Assembly: GCF_022867805.1 (NCBI RefSeq) | Contig: NZ_JALIFO010000012.1 | Span: 1 to 44,695, forward strand | DNA length: 44,695 nt | Reading direction: 5' to 3' | Source of the DNA: Cuneatibacter sp. NSJ-177 | Lineage (GTDB): Bacteria > Bacillota > Clostridia > Lachnospirales > Lachnospiraceae | Part shown: positions 9,717 to 17,517 of the stretch, in pieces | Layout of the letters: each line of letters opens with the position of its first letter | Numbering within the stretch: position 1 is the first letter of the stretch | Translations under genes and position numbers: made by a program | Notes under the pieces: generated by a model | The model's database searches: none | What the model was told of the DNA's origin: nothing | The model's input: the letters and a program-made list of their open reading frames with translations, nothing else

Positions 9717-9736
9717 GTTTCACCTCTTTTAAAATC

Positions 9737-9780
9737 TTTACTTTTGTAGAAATTTTACCATAAAATTGCATAATCCGCAA
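9737..9780 (-). promoter_or_regulatory. Promoter and overlapping operator of the blaI-M56 pair
   Basis: On the minus strand, -35 TTGCGG (9775-9780), a 17-bp spacer and -10 TAAAAT (9752-9757) are followed at once by the near-palindrome TCTACAAAAGTAAA (9737-9750), which would cover the transcription start. This is the expected layout for repression by the gene's own product. The same motif recurs at 7931-7944. Confidence 0.7.
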
Positions 9781-9899
9781 GCTGTAGTCTAATTTTTTTA
9801 CAAAATGCAACAAATGTCACGGTCAGTTAACAAAAATAGCCGCAGGGTTTATTTATGAATACTGGGAATTTGAATACAATGATTACTGGAGTGAAAAAT

Positions 9900-10184
9900 A
9901 TGGATCAGATGAATAACGAGCAAAAAATAAAATTGAGCAAAAAGGGGAAAATTCACTTCGAAAATGTGGATTTCTATCTGGATCTCTTTGCCCACATCAA
10001 GTATTACCGGCAAAAGGCTGGGATCACGCAAGAAGAATTGGCGAGCCGGGCGGAACTTTCCCGGCCGTTTCTCAGCGCCCTGGAATCCAAGACACAGGTG
10101 CGGGGCATGACCATGGAAACCTTTTTTAGCATCTGCCGGGCTTTGGATGTTCCGCCTGCAAAATTTTTTGAACCGCTGCCGTAA
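9900..10184 (+). CDS. Small XRE-family helix-turn-helix regulator
   Basis: The protein has 94 residues from ATG 9900, which has a GGAG ribosome-binding site 8 nt upstream. An in-frame ATG at 9855 (15 codons earlier) has no clear site. Residues about 22-90 form a Cro/C1-type HTH (YYRQKAGITQEELASRAELS, then SALES and MTMETFFSICRALDVPPAKFF). It has no further domain, so it is probably a DNA-binding repressor or modulator. It diverges from the blaI promoter across about 120 bp and could affect that region, though nothing in the sequence proves it. Its target is unknown. Confidence 0.85.
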   Translation: MDQMNNEQKIKLSKKGKIHFENVDFYLDLFAHIKYYRQKAGITQEELASRAELSRPFLSALESKTQVRGMTMETFFSICRALDVPPAKFFEPLP

Positions 10185-10250
10185 AGAAGTGCAAGAGTGA
10201 GAGGTTTTCTTTTCAGTTGGGGAGCTTTGCTTCGCCGGCGGCAGTATGAT

Positions 10251-11027
10251 TTATATTATTCCATTACGATTAACACAATCATGAAGAGTTCTTGCAGGAT
10301 CTGGCGAATCATTGACTACTGTATTTCGTCCAAACCAGCCGAAAAGATATAATGGAATCTGTTCTCCTTTATAGGAGAATTTTTCTCCATTGTGTGAAAG
10401 AACTGCGGAAGCGAGGCGCTCTGCATCTTCCACATTTTCAAAAGGTGTAATCACAGAAAACGCATCACCGCCAATTCGGAAAATCTGCATTTTATTATTT
10501 GCATAGGTATGTATCCGCCGTACCGTTTCCATGAGTGCGAGATCTCCTGCATCACGTGAAATTTCATTGATAAATTCCATGTTGGAGACATCAAAACAAA
10601 CAACAAAACAGTTTGGTGTGTTTTGAATAGCTTCTATCAAGGCTGATGATTGTCGAATAATATCACCTTCATGCAGCATCCAAGGTGTAAAAGTAGACTG
10701 TGCTCCTTTTCCTTTGCGATAGCTTGATGGCAGACAACAATTCACTCTGCGAAAAGCACGGCTGAAAACTTCGGTTGACCGATATCCGTATTTGCTCGCT
10801 AATTCAGAAATTGAAATGGAACTTGACATGAGTTCTGCCGCTGCCAGTGTCATTTTTCTTTTTGTTATGTATTCATTGACGCTATGACCAAATACATAAC
10901 GAAAAAGTTTTTGAAGTGAAGATAATGAAACACAGGCGGCCCGTGCAATTTCTTTCTGGCTGCAATTTTCAAATATATGTGCTTCAATATATTCCAGGGC
11001 ATTTTTTAGTTCATAATATTTTTCCAT
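10251..11027 (-). CDS. AraC-type HTH fused to a degenerate GGDEF domain
   Basis: Residues 1-105 are an AraC/XylS double HTH (SQKEIARAACVSLSSLQKLF; ISISELASKYGYRSTEVFSR). Residues about 130-235 match the GGDEF fold: FVVCFDVSNMEFINE in place of the Mg-binding strand, AGDLALMETVRRI, then RIGGDAFSVI at the signature. The signature reads GGDAF, so the catalytic Glu/Asp position is Ala and diguanylate cyclase activity is unlikely. The domain may bind a nucleotide or serve as a dimerisation module. HTH-first, GGDEF-second is an unusual order. The gene is convergent with the XRE gene and divergent from the NiCo riboswitch/CDF gene. Base composition is more AT-rich than its neighbours, which may reflect transfer. 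Confidence 0.85.
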   Translation of the reverse strand: MEKYYELKNALEYIEAHIFENCSQKEIARAACVSLSSLQKLFRYVFGHSVNEYITKRKMTLAAAELMSSSISISELASKYGYRSTEVFSRAFRRVNCCLPSSYRKGKGAQSTFTPWMLHEGDIIRQSSALIEAIQNTPNCFVVCFDVSNMEFINEISRDAGDLALMETVRRIHTYANNKMQIFRIGGDAFSVITPFENVEDAERLASAVLSHNGEKFSYKGEQIPLYLFGWFGRNTVVNDSPDPARTLHDCVNRNGII

Positions 11028-11144
11028 TTTGCACTTCTCTACCCTTCCGGTTAAATTATGTACATTGTATCATATATTTTATTTTTTGGAATTGATGATT
11101 TGAGCATTTTAGTTGATGTTTCGAGCATGTTATGGGCGTAAGCC

Positions 11145-11173
11145 TTGCTTTAATAGCAAATGTACAGTATCAT
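11145..11173 (+). promoter_or_regulatory. Promoter for the NiCo riboswitch-CDF transcript
   Basis: -35 TTGCTT (11145-11150), a 17-bp spacer and -10 TATCAT (11168-11173) would start the transcript near 11180, about 50 nt before the riboswitch aptamer. Confidence 0.6.
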
Positions 11174-11229
11174 GATAACATACTTTTTGCACTGCATTAC
11201 ATCCGTTTTCGGGGTGCGAGTTCAACAGT

Positions 11230-11338
11230 ACAAACTGAGCAGGCGATGGTCAATCGACCATGGGGCTGGGTCGCTGATTGCGGCAGCAGATGATTTCACA
11301 TCTGTGGGACAGTTGTATGTCTCATGGGTGTTTTTTTT
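11230..11338 (+). ncRNA. NiCo (czcD-motif) riboswitch with overlapping terminator
   Basis: The conserved blocks of the Ni/Co-sensing czcD motif appear in order: ACTGAGCAGGC (11234 on), a hairpin ATGGTCA/GACCAT, GGGCTGGGTCGC...GCGGCAG, CAGATG...CATCTG (11287-11292/11299-11304) and GTGGGACAGTT closing P1 with ACTG. The expression platform is visible. 11299-11311 can pair over 13 bp (with G-U pairs) with 11318-11330, followed by eight T (11331-11338), giving an intrinsic terminator. That stem uses the 3' arm of the last aptamer hairpin and of P1, so metal binding should block the terminator and switch the exporter on. The downstream gene, a CDF exporter, fits this known class. Confidence 0.93.
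11299..11338 (+). terminator. Riboswitch-controlled intrinsic terminator
   Basis: A 13-bp stem (11299-11311 with 11318-11330, loop 11312-11317) is followed by a run of eight T. It is mutually exclusive with the ligand-bound NiCo aptamer, as it shares the 3' strands of two aptamer helices. Confidence 0.8.
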
Positions 11339-11420
11339 ACACTTTTATGGGAGCTCTCATGGGCATGTTTCTATAAAGAATTAATTTGAATAGGTGGCAG
11401 AATAGAAAAGGAGAAAAACC

Positions 11421-12335
11421 ATGAATATGAATACGGACAGCACCATCCAGGAGCAAAACAATATAACCGAGAATATAATCATTAAAAAAGTGTCTTTCGT
11501 AGGTATTTTCGGTAATATCGTTTTGACAGCCTTTAAACTTTTTGCCGGAATTTTCGGCAAGTCCGGAGCTATGGTTTCAGATGCGGTTCATTCGCTTTCA
11601 GATGTGTTTGCCACGCTGATTGCATTTATCGGTGTGAAAATATCGAAACAGGATGCAGACAAGCAGCATCCTTATGGTCATGAGCGGATGGAATGTGTAG
11701 CTTCACTGATTTTAGGACTAATTTTACTGGTAACGGGATTGGGAATCGGAAAAGTCGGCCTTAGCAACATTTTTTCGGGCAATTACGAGAACCTGGCCAT
11801 TCCTGGTACAATCGCACTGGTTGCGGCAGTGGTTTCGATTGTCACAAAAGAAGGAATGTACTGGTACACCAGGCATTATGCAAAAATTCTTAATTCACCT
11901 GCGTTTATGGCCGATGCATGGCATCATCGTTCAGATGCGTTTTCCTCCATTGGTTCCCTTATTGGTATTGCAGGTGCTATGCTGGGTTTCCCTGTTCTGG
12001 ATAGCGCCGCAAGCGTAGTGATTTGTATATTCATTCTGAAGGTGTCTTACGATATCCTGAAAGGCGCGCTGGCTAATATGCTGGACACCTCCTGCGGCGA
12101 TGAATATGAGAAAAAGCTGAAAGATTATGTTTCTGCACAGGAGGATGTTGTGCGTGTCGATGTCCTTCGCAGCCGTATGTTCGGCAGTAAAATATATATT
12201 GATTTGGAAATCGAGGTTGATGGCGACAAGTCCCTGCGTGAATCACATGCGGTTGCCGAGCGTGTCCATTCCAGTGTAGAACGAAATTTTACGGATATTA
12301 AACATATTATGATTCATGTGAATCCGGCAAATTAA
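11421..12335 (+). CDS. Cation diffusion facilitator (CDF) metal exporter
   Basis: The protein has 304 residues, typical CDF length. About six membrane segments carry the paired metal site: HSLSD in TM2 (about residue 56) and HHRSD in TM5 (about residue 172), followed by a cytoplasmic dimerisation domain (residues about 215-300, ending HIMIHVNP). CDF proteins exchange protons for divalent metal. The upstream NiCo riboswitch points to Ni2+/Co2+ as substrate; family membership alone would also allow Zn, Mn or Fe. The GGAG ribosome-binding site lies 8 nt before the ATG. It is a single-gene transcript ending at the hairpin at 12343-12374. Confidence 0.95.
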   Translation: MNMNTDSTIQEQNNITENIIIKKVSFVGIFGNIVLTAFKLFAGIFGKSGAMVSDAVHSLSDVFATLIAFIGVKISKQDADKQHPYGHERMECVASLILGLILLVTGLGIGKVGLSNIFSGNYENLAIPGTIALVAAVVSIVTKEGMYWYTRHYAKILNSPAFMADAWHHRSDAFSSIGSLIGIAGAMLGFPVLDSAASVVICIFILKVSYDILKGALANMLDTSCGDEYEKKLKDYVSAQEDVVRVDVLRSRMFGSKIYIDLEIEVDGDKSLRESHAVAERVHSSVERNFTDIKHIMIHVNPAN

Positions 12336-12342
12336 ATAAAGG

Positions 12343-12381
12343 CAGGCCGGTATTTATCTAAACATACCGGCCTGTATTATT
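12343..12381. terminator. Terminator after the CDF gene, probably bidirectional
   Basis: An 11-bp perfect stem (12343-12353 with 12364-12374, core GGCCGGTAT) is followed by TATTATTTT on the plus strand and by a T-rich stretch on the minus strand. It sits between the convergent CDF and GH18 genes. Confidence 0.85.
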
Positions 12382-12448
12382 TTCAAGATGAAGAAATCTC
12401 TCTGTCTCCCATGTGTTGATAAAATCTATGAGAAATAGAAATTACCGT

Positions 12449-13729
12449 TTAAGTATTCTCCGCCCCATTCATCGCCCCAACCAGCAGCCACCCCGGCCGG
12501 AATTCCCGTAGAAGATTCCAGACTCCGACGCCGCGAAGCCCGTATTCCTGGGCCAGGTTCAGCTTAGCCTGCCAGCTTCTTACATCCTCGAACCATACCT
12601 CATGCGTAACCCCTGCCCGCTGATAGGTGAAGGTCGGACTCTGCGCCGTCTCGTCCCATTGGATCTCCGCGCCATTCTCAGCGGCGATCCGGACCGCCTC
12701 CGTATTCCCAATGGTCTCCGCCCTTGTCACGCCGCGCTCAAAGGGAAGCGGCCAATCATAGGCATAGTTGGGGACCCCAAGAAAAATCTGATCCGGCGGA
12801 ATCTCGGTCAGGGCATATTCCACCACCTCGCGGACTTTGTTGAGAGGGGCAACCGCCATCGGGGGGCCGTAGGTATACCCCCACTCATACGTCATCAAAA
12901 ACACACTGTCCGCCGCCTCCCCCAGCAGCCGGTAATCCATCCCTTCATACAGCAGTCCCGGCTGGTCGGCGGAAGTTTTCGGGGCCAGCGCCACGGATAC
13001 CGTCAGGCCGTCGGGCCGGACCGCCTCTCCCAGCCGCTCCACAAACACCGCATACTCCACACGGTTCTCCGGCAAGATATACTCAAAATCCACGTCGATT
13101 CCCCGGTACCCCTTTTCCAGGGCATTCCATCTCAGTCCGGCGATCACCCGGTCCTGGACTTCCAGATCTTCGACCAATACCTTCACCAGATTGTTATTGA
13201 ACTGCCCATCCTCCCCGAACGGCGTCAGCACAAGGATGGAATTCAGGCCAAATTCCCTGGCCTGCTCCAAGATAGCCGTCTCATTCAAAGGGGGAATCAG
13301 CGTTCCTTCCATCGTAAAACCATAGGAAAAAATCAGAAGATCCTGGATTTCCAGAAAAGCTTCGTGTAAAGTAGCCGCTCTGGTGAAGGGGTAGCTGTAG
13401 GCGCTCATATCGAGCTGCACCGAAGGCTCGCCCTCATACCGGATGACCAAAGTCTCACCGGGAATCAAAGGACCCTGGTCCAGAATCCACGGGTTGTTTT
13501 GCATCAGCTGTTTCAGAGGAATGCCCTGGCTTTGGGATATTCCATAAATCGAATCGCCGGGCTTCACCGTATAGACAAGCTCCGGTATCAGGACAAGCAG
13601 CGCCTGGCCGGGCACCAGAAGGGCCGGGTCCGCCAACTGATTGTCATAGCGCAGACGCGCTTCGGATACTCCGTAGACGGCCGCAATGGATGCCAGCGTT
13701 TCGCCGCTTTTTACCACATGAAGGATCAT
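12449..13729 (-). CDS. LysM-LysM-GH18 hydrolase, SleL/YaaH-like (spore cortex lytic)
   Basis: Two LysM domains occupy residues 1-47 (HVVKSGETLASIAAVYGVSE) and 51-97 (YTVKPGDSIYGISQSQG), followed by a glycosyl hydrolase 18 barrel (about 105-420). The catalytic signature DxxDxDxE appears as GIDVDFEY near residue 215. The family (SleL/YaaH of Bacillus) cleaves cortex fragments during germination as an N-acetylglucosaminidase. There is no signal peptide, as is usual for these coat-located enzymes. GAGG lies 6 nt before the ATG. Length (426) is normal. It is a monocistronic gene, presumably under sporulation sigma factors, though no such promoter was identified with confidence. Confidence 0.92.
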   Translation of the reverse strand: MILHVVKSGETLASIAAVYGVSEARLRYDNQLADPALLVPGQALLVLIPELVYTVKPGDSIYGISQSQGIPLKQLMQNNPWILDQGPLIPGETLVIRYEGEPSVQLDMSAYSYPFTRAATLHEAFLEIQDLLIFSYGFTMEGTLIPPLNETAILEQAREFGLNSILVLTPFGEDGQFNNNLVKVLVEDLEVQDRVIAGLRWNALEKGYRGIDVDFEYILPENRVEYAVFVERLGEAVRPDGLTVSVALAPKTSADQPGLLYEGMDYRLLGEAADSVFLMTYEWGYTYGPPMAVAPLNKVREVVEYALTEIPPDQIFLGVPNYAYDWPLPFERGVTRAETIGNTEAVRIAAENGAEIQWDETAQSPTFTYQRAGVTHEVWFEDVRSWQAKLNLAQEYGLRGVGVWNLLREFRPGWLLVGAMNGAENT

Positions 13730-13830
13730 TCTCTGCCTCGAAAAGAAGAAGTCATACTAAAGTATGCAGCGGCAAAGCCATTCCATTCGTCAGACCATCA
13801 AATTCGAGACATTCCGTCCTTTTTCTTTTC

Positions 13831-14415
13831 CTACCAAACCAGCGACACCGCGCAATACACCAAAAGCCCTGTCAATATCCCATTGACCAGCTTAAAATGG
13901 CGGTTGACGAACCCCCGGAAAAACGACCCGAACAGCGTCCAGCATCCGGTCCCGACAAAAGCTGCCGCCGAAAGGAATGCACTGAACAAAGCCAGGTGCA
14001 GCAAAGATTGATAAAAAGGCACGATAAAGGTGGCAAAGACAGAGATTCCGTAGAGGATCGTATTGGGATTGACAAATTGAAGAAGGGCGCCCTGAAGAAA
14101 CAGGCTTCCCGATGTTTCTTTTCCCCCTCCCTCCACCGGCTTGCTGATCCAGGTCTGATAGGCAAGCCAGAGGATATAACCTGCGCCGATCCAGATCAGG
14201 ACCGGCTGGACCGATGGAAAAACCCGCACTACTGTCAGGCTGAAAACGCTGCACAGCAGCATCACAAAAAACACTCCGGCGGAAATCCCAATATTAAACC
14301 GGATGCTTTTCTTTAGTTCATAGCGGCCGGCGTTGGACATGGAAATAATTGCGTTCGGTCCCGGAGAAACATTGGCGACCGCCACGTAAGACAAAAATGC
14401 GGCAAGATTCATCAT
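13831..14415 (-). CDS. LysE/RhtB-family amino-acid exporter
   Basis: The protein has about 194 residues from ATG 14415 (MMNLAAFLSYVAVANVSPGP). The frame extends to 14475, but the extra hydrophilic stretch does not fit the family, which begins directly with the first membrane helix. The motif SPGPNAIISMSNAGRYELKK is the LysE signature region. Five or six hydrophobic segments follow. The family exports basic or neutral amino acids or homoserine lactones; the substrate cannot be assigned. Single gene, transcribed away from spmB. Confidence 0.88.
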   Translation of the reverse strand: MMNLAAFLSYVAVANVSPGPNAIISMSNAGRYELKKSIRFNIGISAGVFFVMLLCSVFSLTVVRVFPSVQPVLIWIGAGYILWLAYQTWISKPVEGGGKETSGSLFLQGALLQFVNPNTILYGISVFATFIVPFYQSLLHLALFSAFLSAAAFVGTGCWTLFGSFFRGFVNRHFKLVNGILTGLLVYCAVSLVW

Positions 14416-14645
14416 CGGTTTTCTCTTCTTCGTTATGATGTGATGATGCACATATCCGTACCCTACCGTGCACATCCGAATTCATCATAACACGCCGGTA
14501 ACTTACCGTCAATCGAATGGCACTCTCCTTTCGAATCAGCCGGACCCGATCTGGCGGAGACCAAGGAATGGCCCGCACTCCTTTTAAGGTCTGTCTCCTT
14601 CTGCCGCCTCATAAACTAGTAAAAACACTCCCAAGGAGCTGCGAC
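14416..14645. other. Intergenic region between divergent LysE and spmB genes
   Basis: No gene is supported here. An open frame continuous with spmB reaches 14517, but it lacks a ribosome-binding site and has no family similarity. No spmA is present. Confidence 0.5.
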
Positions 14646-15176
14646 GTGAAAATCCTGCTCTACCTCTCCGACTTGATCCTGCCTCTGGTTATCTTTTATG
14701 TGGTCTCCTACGGCCTTTCCCAAAACCGTCCGGTGTACGATGACTTTATCCACGGCGCCAAAAACGGGCTGAAAACCGTGGTGGAGATTGCCCCGACCCT
14801 GATCGGACTTCTGACCGCCGTCAGCGTCCTTCGCGCCTCCGGACTTCTGGACCTGCTGGCCCACTGCCTGTCCGGCCTGACCGACTGGTTCCGGATTCCC
14901 AGCGCCTTGGTGCCGCTGATCCTGGTCCGCATGTTTTCCTCTTCCGCAGCCAATGGGCTGGTTACAGACATTTTCTCCAACTACGGCCCGGATTCTACCA
15001 TTGGAATGGCAGCCTCCATCCTGATGAGCTGCACCGAGACCATTTTTTACACCATGAGCGTGTACTTTATCGCGGCAAAGGTGAAGAAAACCCGCTACAC
15101 GCTGGCCGGCGCGCTGCTCGCCACCGTGGCAGGCGTTGCGGCCAGTATCTTTCTTGCCGGGCGGCTCGCCTACTAA
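14646..15176 (+). CDS. spmB: Spore maturation protein B
   Basis: The start is GTG 14646, chosen because AAGGAG lies 7 nt upstream and the resulting 176 residues match the usual SpmB length. The protein is membrane-embedded with a nucleoside-recognition/Gate domain. SpmB-like stretches are NGLKTVVEIAPTLIGLLTAV, MFSSSAANGLVTDIF and GPDSTIGMAASIL...CTETIFYT. In Bacillus, SpmA and SpmB are needed for spore core dehydration and heat resistance. Here no spmA lies next to it; the neighbours are a LysE exporter (divergent) and cfa (convergent). It is followed by a strong terminator. Confidence 0.9.
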   Translation: MKILLYLSDLILPLVIFYVVSYGLSQNRPVYDDFIHGAKNGLKTVVEIAPTLIGLLTAVSVLRASGLLDLLAHCLSGLTDWFRIPSALVPLILVRMFSSSAANGLVTDIFSNYGPDSTIGMAASILMSCTETIFYTMSVYFIAAKVKKTRYTLAGALLATVAGVAASIFLAGRLAY

Positions 15177-15213
15177 GGCGCTGCCCTTGCTGAAAGATCA
15201 AGAAGAGGCCAAA

Positions 15214-15251
15214 CAGCCAGCCTGGATTGAAAATCGGGCTGGCTGCTTTTT
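15214..15251 (+). terminator. Terminator of spmB
   Basis: A 9-bp stem CAGCCAGCC / GGCTGGCTG (15214-15222, 15237-15245) is followed by CTTTTT. Confidence 0.9.
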
Positions 15252-15271
15252 CGTGAGACAGAGGGAAACCG

Positions 15272-16444
15272 TCAATACCAGCGGACCATCGGAAGCTCGT
15301 TGTTGACCCCCTTGGTCGCCAGCACTTGATGCAGGTCAATGACCCCATTGTGGAACGTGGCGGCGCAGGCGGAAAGATAGAGATCCCACATCCGCGCAAA
15401 CCGTTCGTCAAACATTTTCCGTACCTCCGGCAAATGCTCTCTGAAATTTTTTTCCCAGCACAGAAGCGTCCGGTTGTAATGGAGGCGCAGGTTCTCCACA
15501 TCCTGCACGTGAAAATCATCTTCGCCCATAAAGTAGATGATCTCCCGCAGGCTCGGCACCATGCCGCCGGGAAAAATATATTTTTTTGTCCAGGGATCCC
15601 CGGGGTATTCTTTTCTGGCACTGATAAAATGGAGGAGAAATACGCCGCCCTCCTTTAACACCTGATGAACCGCATGAATGAAAAGCGGATAATTGTCCCG
15701 GCCGACATGCTCCACCATGCCGACGCTGACCACCCGATCAAAGACCCGGCCGGATTTGGGAAGATCCCGGTAATCCATCAATTTTACTTCCAGGTAGTCC
15801 TGTAGGTTCTCCGCCTCGATCCGGCGCTGAAATTCCTGATACTGTTCTTTGCTCAGGGTGATGCCGGTCCCGCGGATCCGGTATTTTTTCGCCGCTTCGA
15901 TCAGCAAAAATCCCCAGCCGCAGCCGATATCCAACAGCGTCATGCCTTCTTTCAGACACAGTTTTTCCAGGATATAATCCACCTTGTTCACCTGAGCCTG
16001 GTAAAGGGTGTCCTCCGGATTTTTAAAGTATCCGCAGGAATAACTCAGCGTTTCATCCAGCCAAAGCCGGTAAAAATCATTGCCGATATCATAATGGCTC
16101 GACACCTCTCGTTCCTGGTTCTTCTTCGAGGTGGATGTATGAATCAACTTTTTCAAGGCTTTGGTATCCGCGGAAAACCGGTCCATCTGCCCTAGGAAAT
16201 GATCCAGAGCTTCATAGAGATCCCCGTCGATTTCCAGATCGCCGTCCATATAGGCCTCCCCCAGCGCCAGGGAAGTGCTGGAAAGAAGCTTTGTCAAAGG
16301 TATTGCCTTTTTAAAAATCACGCGGAAAGCCGGTTCTCCCTCTCCAATCGGATACTCATGTTCCACAAATTTCACGAGGAACGGATGGTCGGAAAACTTG
16401 CCCAGAAACTGTACCATCTCTTTTTCTTCCAATGCTTCAAACAT
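15272..16444 (-). CDS. cfa: Cyclopropane-fatty-acyl-phospholipid synthase (SAM-dependent)
   Basis: 390 residues. It transfers a methylene group from S-adenosylmethionine to cis double bonds of membrane phospholipid acyl chains. An N-terminal lipid-binding part precedes the Rossmann methyltransferase. SAM motif I is LLDIGCGWGFL (near residue 170); the family motifs SSHYDIGNDFYRLWLDETLSYSCGYF and SVGMVEHVGRDNY are both seen in shorter blocks. GGAG lies 7 nt before ATG 16444. It is transcribed alone and convergent with spmB. Typically a stress and stationary-phase membrane modification. Confidence 0.95.
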   Translation of the reverse strand: MFEALEEKEMVQFLGKFSDHPFLVKFVEHEYPIGEGEPAFRVIFKKAIPLTKLLSSTSLALGEAYMDGDLEIDGDLYEALDHFLGQMDRFSADTKALKKLIHTSTSKKNQEREVSSHYDIGNDFYRLWLDETLSYSCGYFKNPEDTLYQAQVNKVDYILEKLCLKEGMTLLDIGCGWGFLLIEAAKKYRIRGTGITLSKEQYQEFQRRIEAENLQDYLEVKLMDYRDLPKSGRVFDRVVSVGMVEHVGRDNYPLFIHAVHQVLKEGGVFLLHFISARKEYPGDPWTKKYIFPGGMVPSLREIIYFMGEDDFHVQDVENLRLHYNRTLLCWEKNFREHLPEVRKMFDERFARMWDLYLSACAATFHNGVIDLHQVLATKGVNNELPMVRWY

Positions 16445-16596
16445 TTTTTAACTCCTTTTTTGTGAATTGCCTGATCTGCGCTTCGCTGCATAACCGTATA
16501 CGTTGGTATTCTTGCCTTCTATTTCCATATTTACACCATTTTTATAATGACTCATTTCGTTTTAAAAGAACCGGCGCTAACGCCAGCTGTTTTTTC

Positions 16597-16625
16597 TTGA
16601 TTTTTTATATTTCTTTCTATACAAT
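16597..16625 (+). promoter_or_regulatory. Promoter of the OGG1-like glycosylase gene
   Basis: -35 TTGATT (16597-16602), a 17-bp spacer and -10 TACAAT (16620-16625) lie about 60 bp before the chosen start at 16687. Confidence 0.65.
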
Positions 16626-16686
16626 ATGGGAAAAAGGGATCGAAATGCCTGGCCGTCAGGTATCCATAACATCAGAAAGGAAACCA

Positions 16687-17505
16687 ATGATAAAAATACA
16701 GCAGGACCTCTTTTCTATCCGGCAAATCTGTGAATCCGGGCAGTGCTTCCGGCTGCGCCCGATGGAAGAAAACCGTTACAGCCTCGTTGCACTGGGCCGG
16801 TACTTAGAGCTGGCGCAAGAGGGGGATGCCGTCACATTTTACTGCTCCCCCGAAGAATACGATGCGATATGGAAAAATTATTTTGATTTGGACGCCGACT
16901 ATGGCCGGTATCAGGACTTGGCCCACAGCGGAAGCGCTTATCTCATCGAGGCCGCCGGTTTTGGCCGGGGCATCCGGATTCTGCGCCAGGACCTCTGGGA
17001 AATGACCGTCTCTTTTATCATCTCTCAGCAAAACAACATCAAACGGATCAAAAAGTGCATTGATTTTCTCTGTGAACGGTATGGAGAAAAGAAATATTCC
17101 GGTGATAAAGCCTACTATGACTTTCCAAAGGCCGCCGTTCTGGCGGACGCGGATCTGGACGGCCTTTGCGCCTGCAATCTGGGGTACCGAAGCCGTTACA
17201 TCCGGGAGACCGCCCGCAGCGTCCGGGACCGGGAAATCAGTTGGGACAGCCTGGCTGATCTGGATTACGCCGATGCCAAGGCCGAGCTGATGAAGCTCTC
17301 CGGCGTCGGGACCAAAGTGGCCGACTGTATCTGCCTGTTCGGGCTGCATCACCTGGATGCCTTCCCGGTTGACACCCACATCCGGCAGGTGCTGGATAAG
17401 GAATACCCGGACGGCTTTCCCTACGAGTCTTTTCCCGGATTCTCCGGCATCTTGCAGCAATATATTTTCTACTATGACTTGAAGAAGGGGGAAATCTCCC
17501 AGTAA
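16687..17505 (+). CDS. ogg: 8-oxoguanine DNA glycosylase/AP lyase, OGG1-type
   Basis: 272 residues from ATG 16687 (AAAGG 6 nt upstream). The open frame runs back to 16432, but that part lies before the promoter and encodes no recognisable domain. An N-terminal OGG_N-type beta domain is followed by the HhH-GPD helical domain. The helix-hairpin-helix and catalytic region KLSGVGTKVADCICLFGLHH then FPVDTHI contains the catalytic Lys (GTKVADC) and Asp (PVDTH) of OGG1. SFIISQQNNIKRI is the usual glycosylase helix. It excises 8-oxoG from oxidised DNA, which suits an anaerobe exposed to oxygen. It ends 12 bp from the convergent AraC gene. Confidence 0.93.
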   Translation: MIKIQQDLFSIRQICESGQCFRLRPMEENRYSLVALGRYLELAQEGDAVTFYCSPEEYDAIWKNYFDLDADYGRYQDLAHSGSAYLIEAAGFGRGIRILRQDLWEMTVSFIISQQNNIKRIKKCIDFLCERYGEKKYSGDKAYYDFPKAAVLADADLDGLCACNLGYRSRYIRETARSVRDREISWDSLADLDYADAKAELMKLSGVGTKVADCICLFGLHHLDAFPVDTHIRQVLDKEYPDGFPYESFPGFSGILQQYIFYYDLKKGEISQ

Positions 17506-17517
17506 CGGTGGTTTTCT

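Noticed and set aside
11160-11384. 74-codon plus-strand frame before the CDF gene
   Set aside because: Covers the NiCo riboswitch and its terminator; the conserved RNA explains the sequence.
14517-14645. N-terminal extension of spmB
   Set aside because: The frame is open but lacks a ribosome-binding site, and the GTG at 14646 has an ideal one and gives the normal length.
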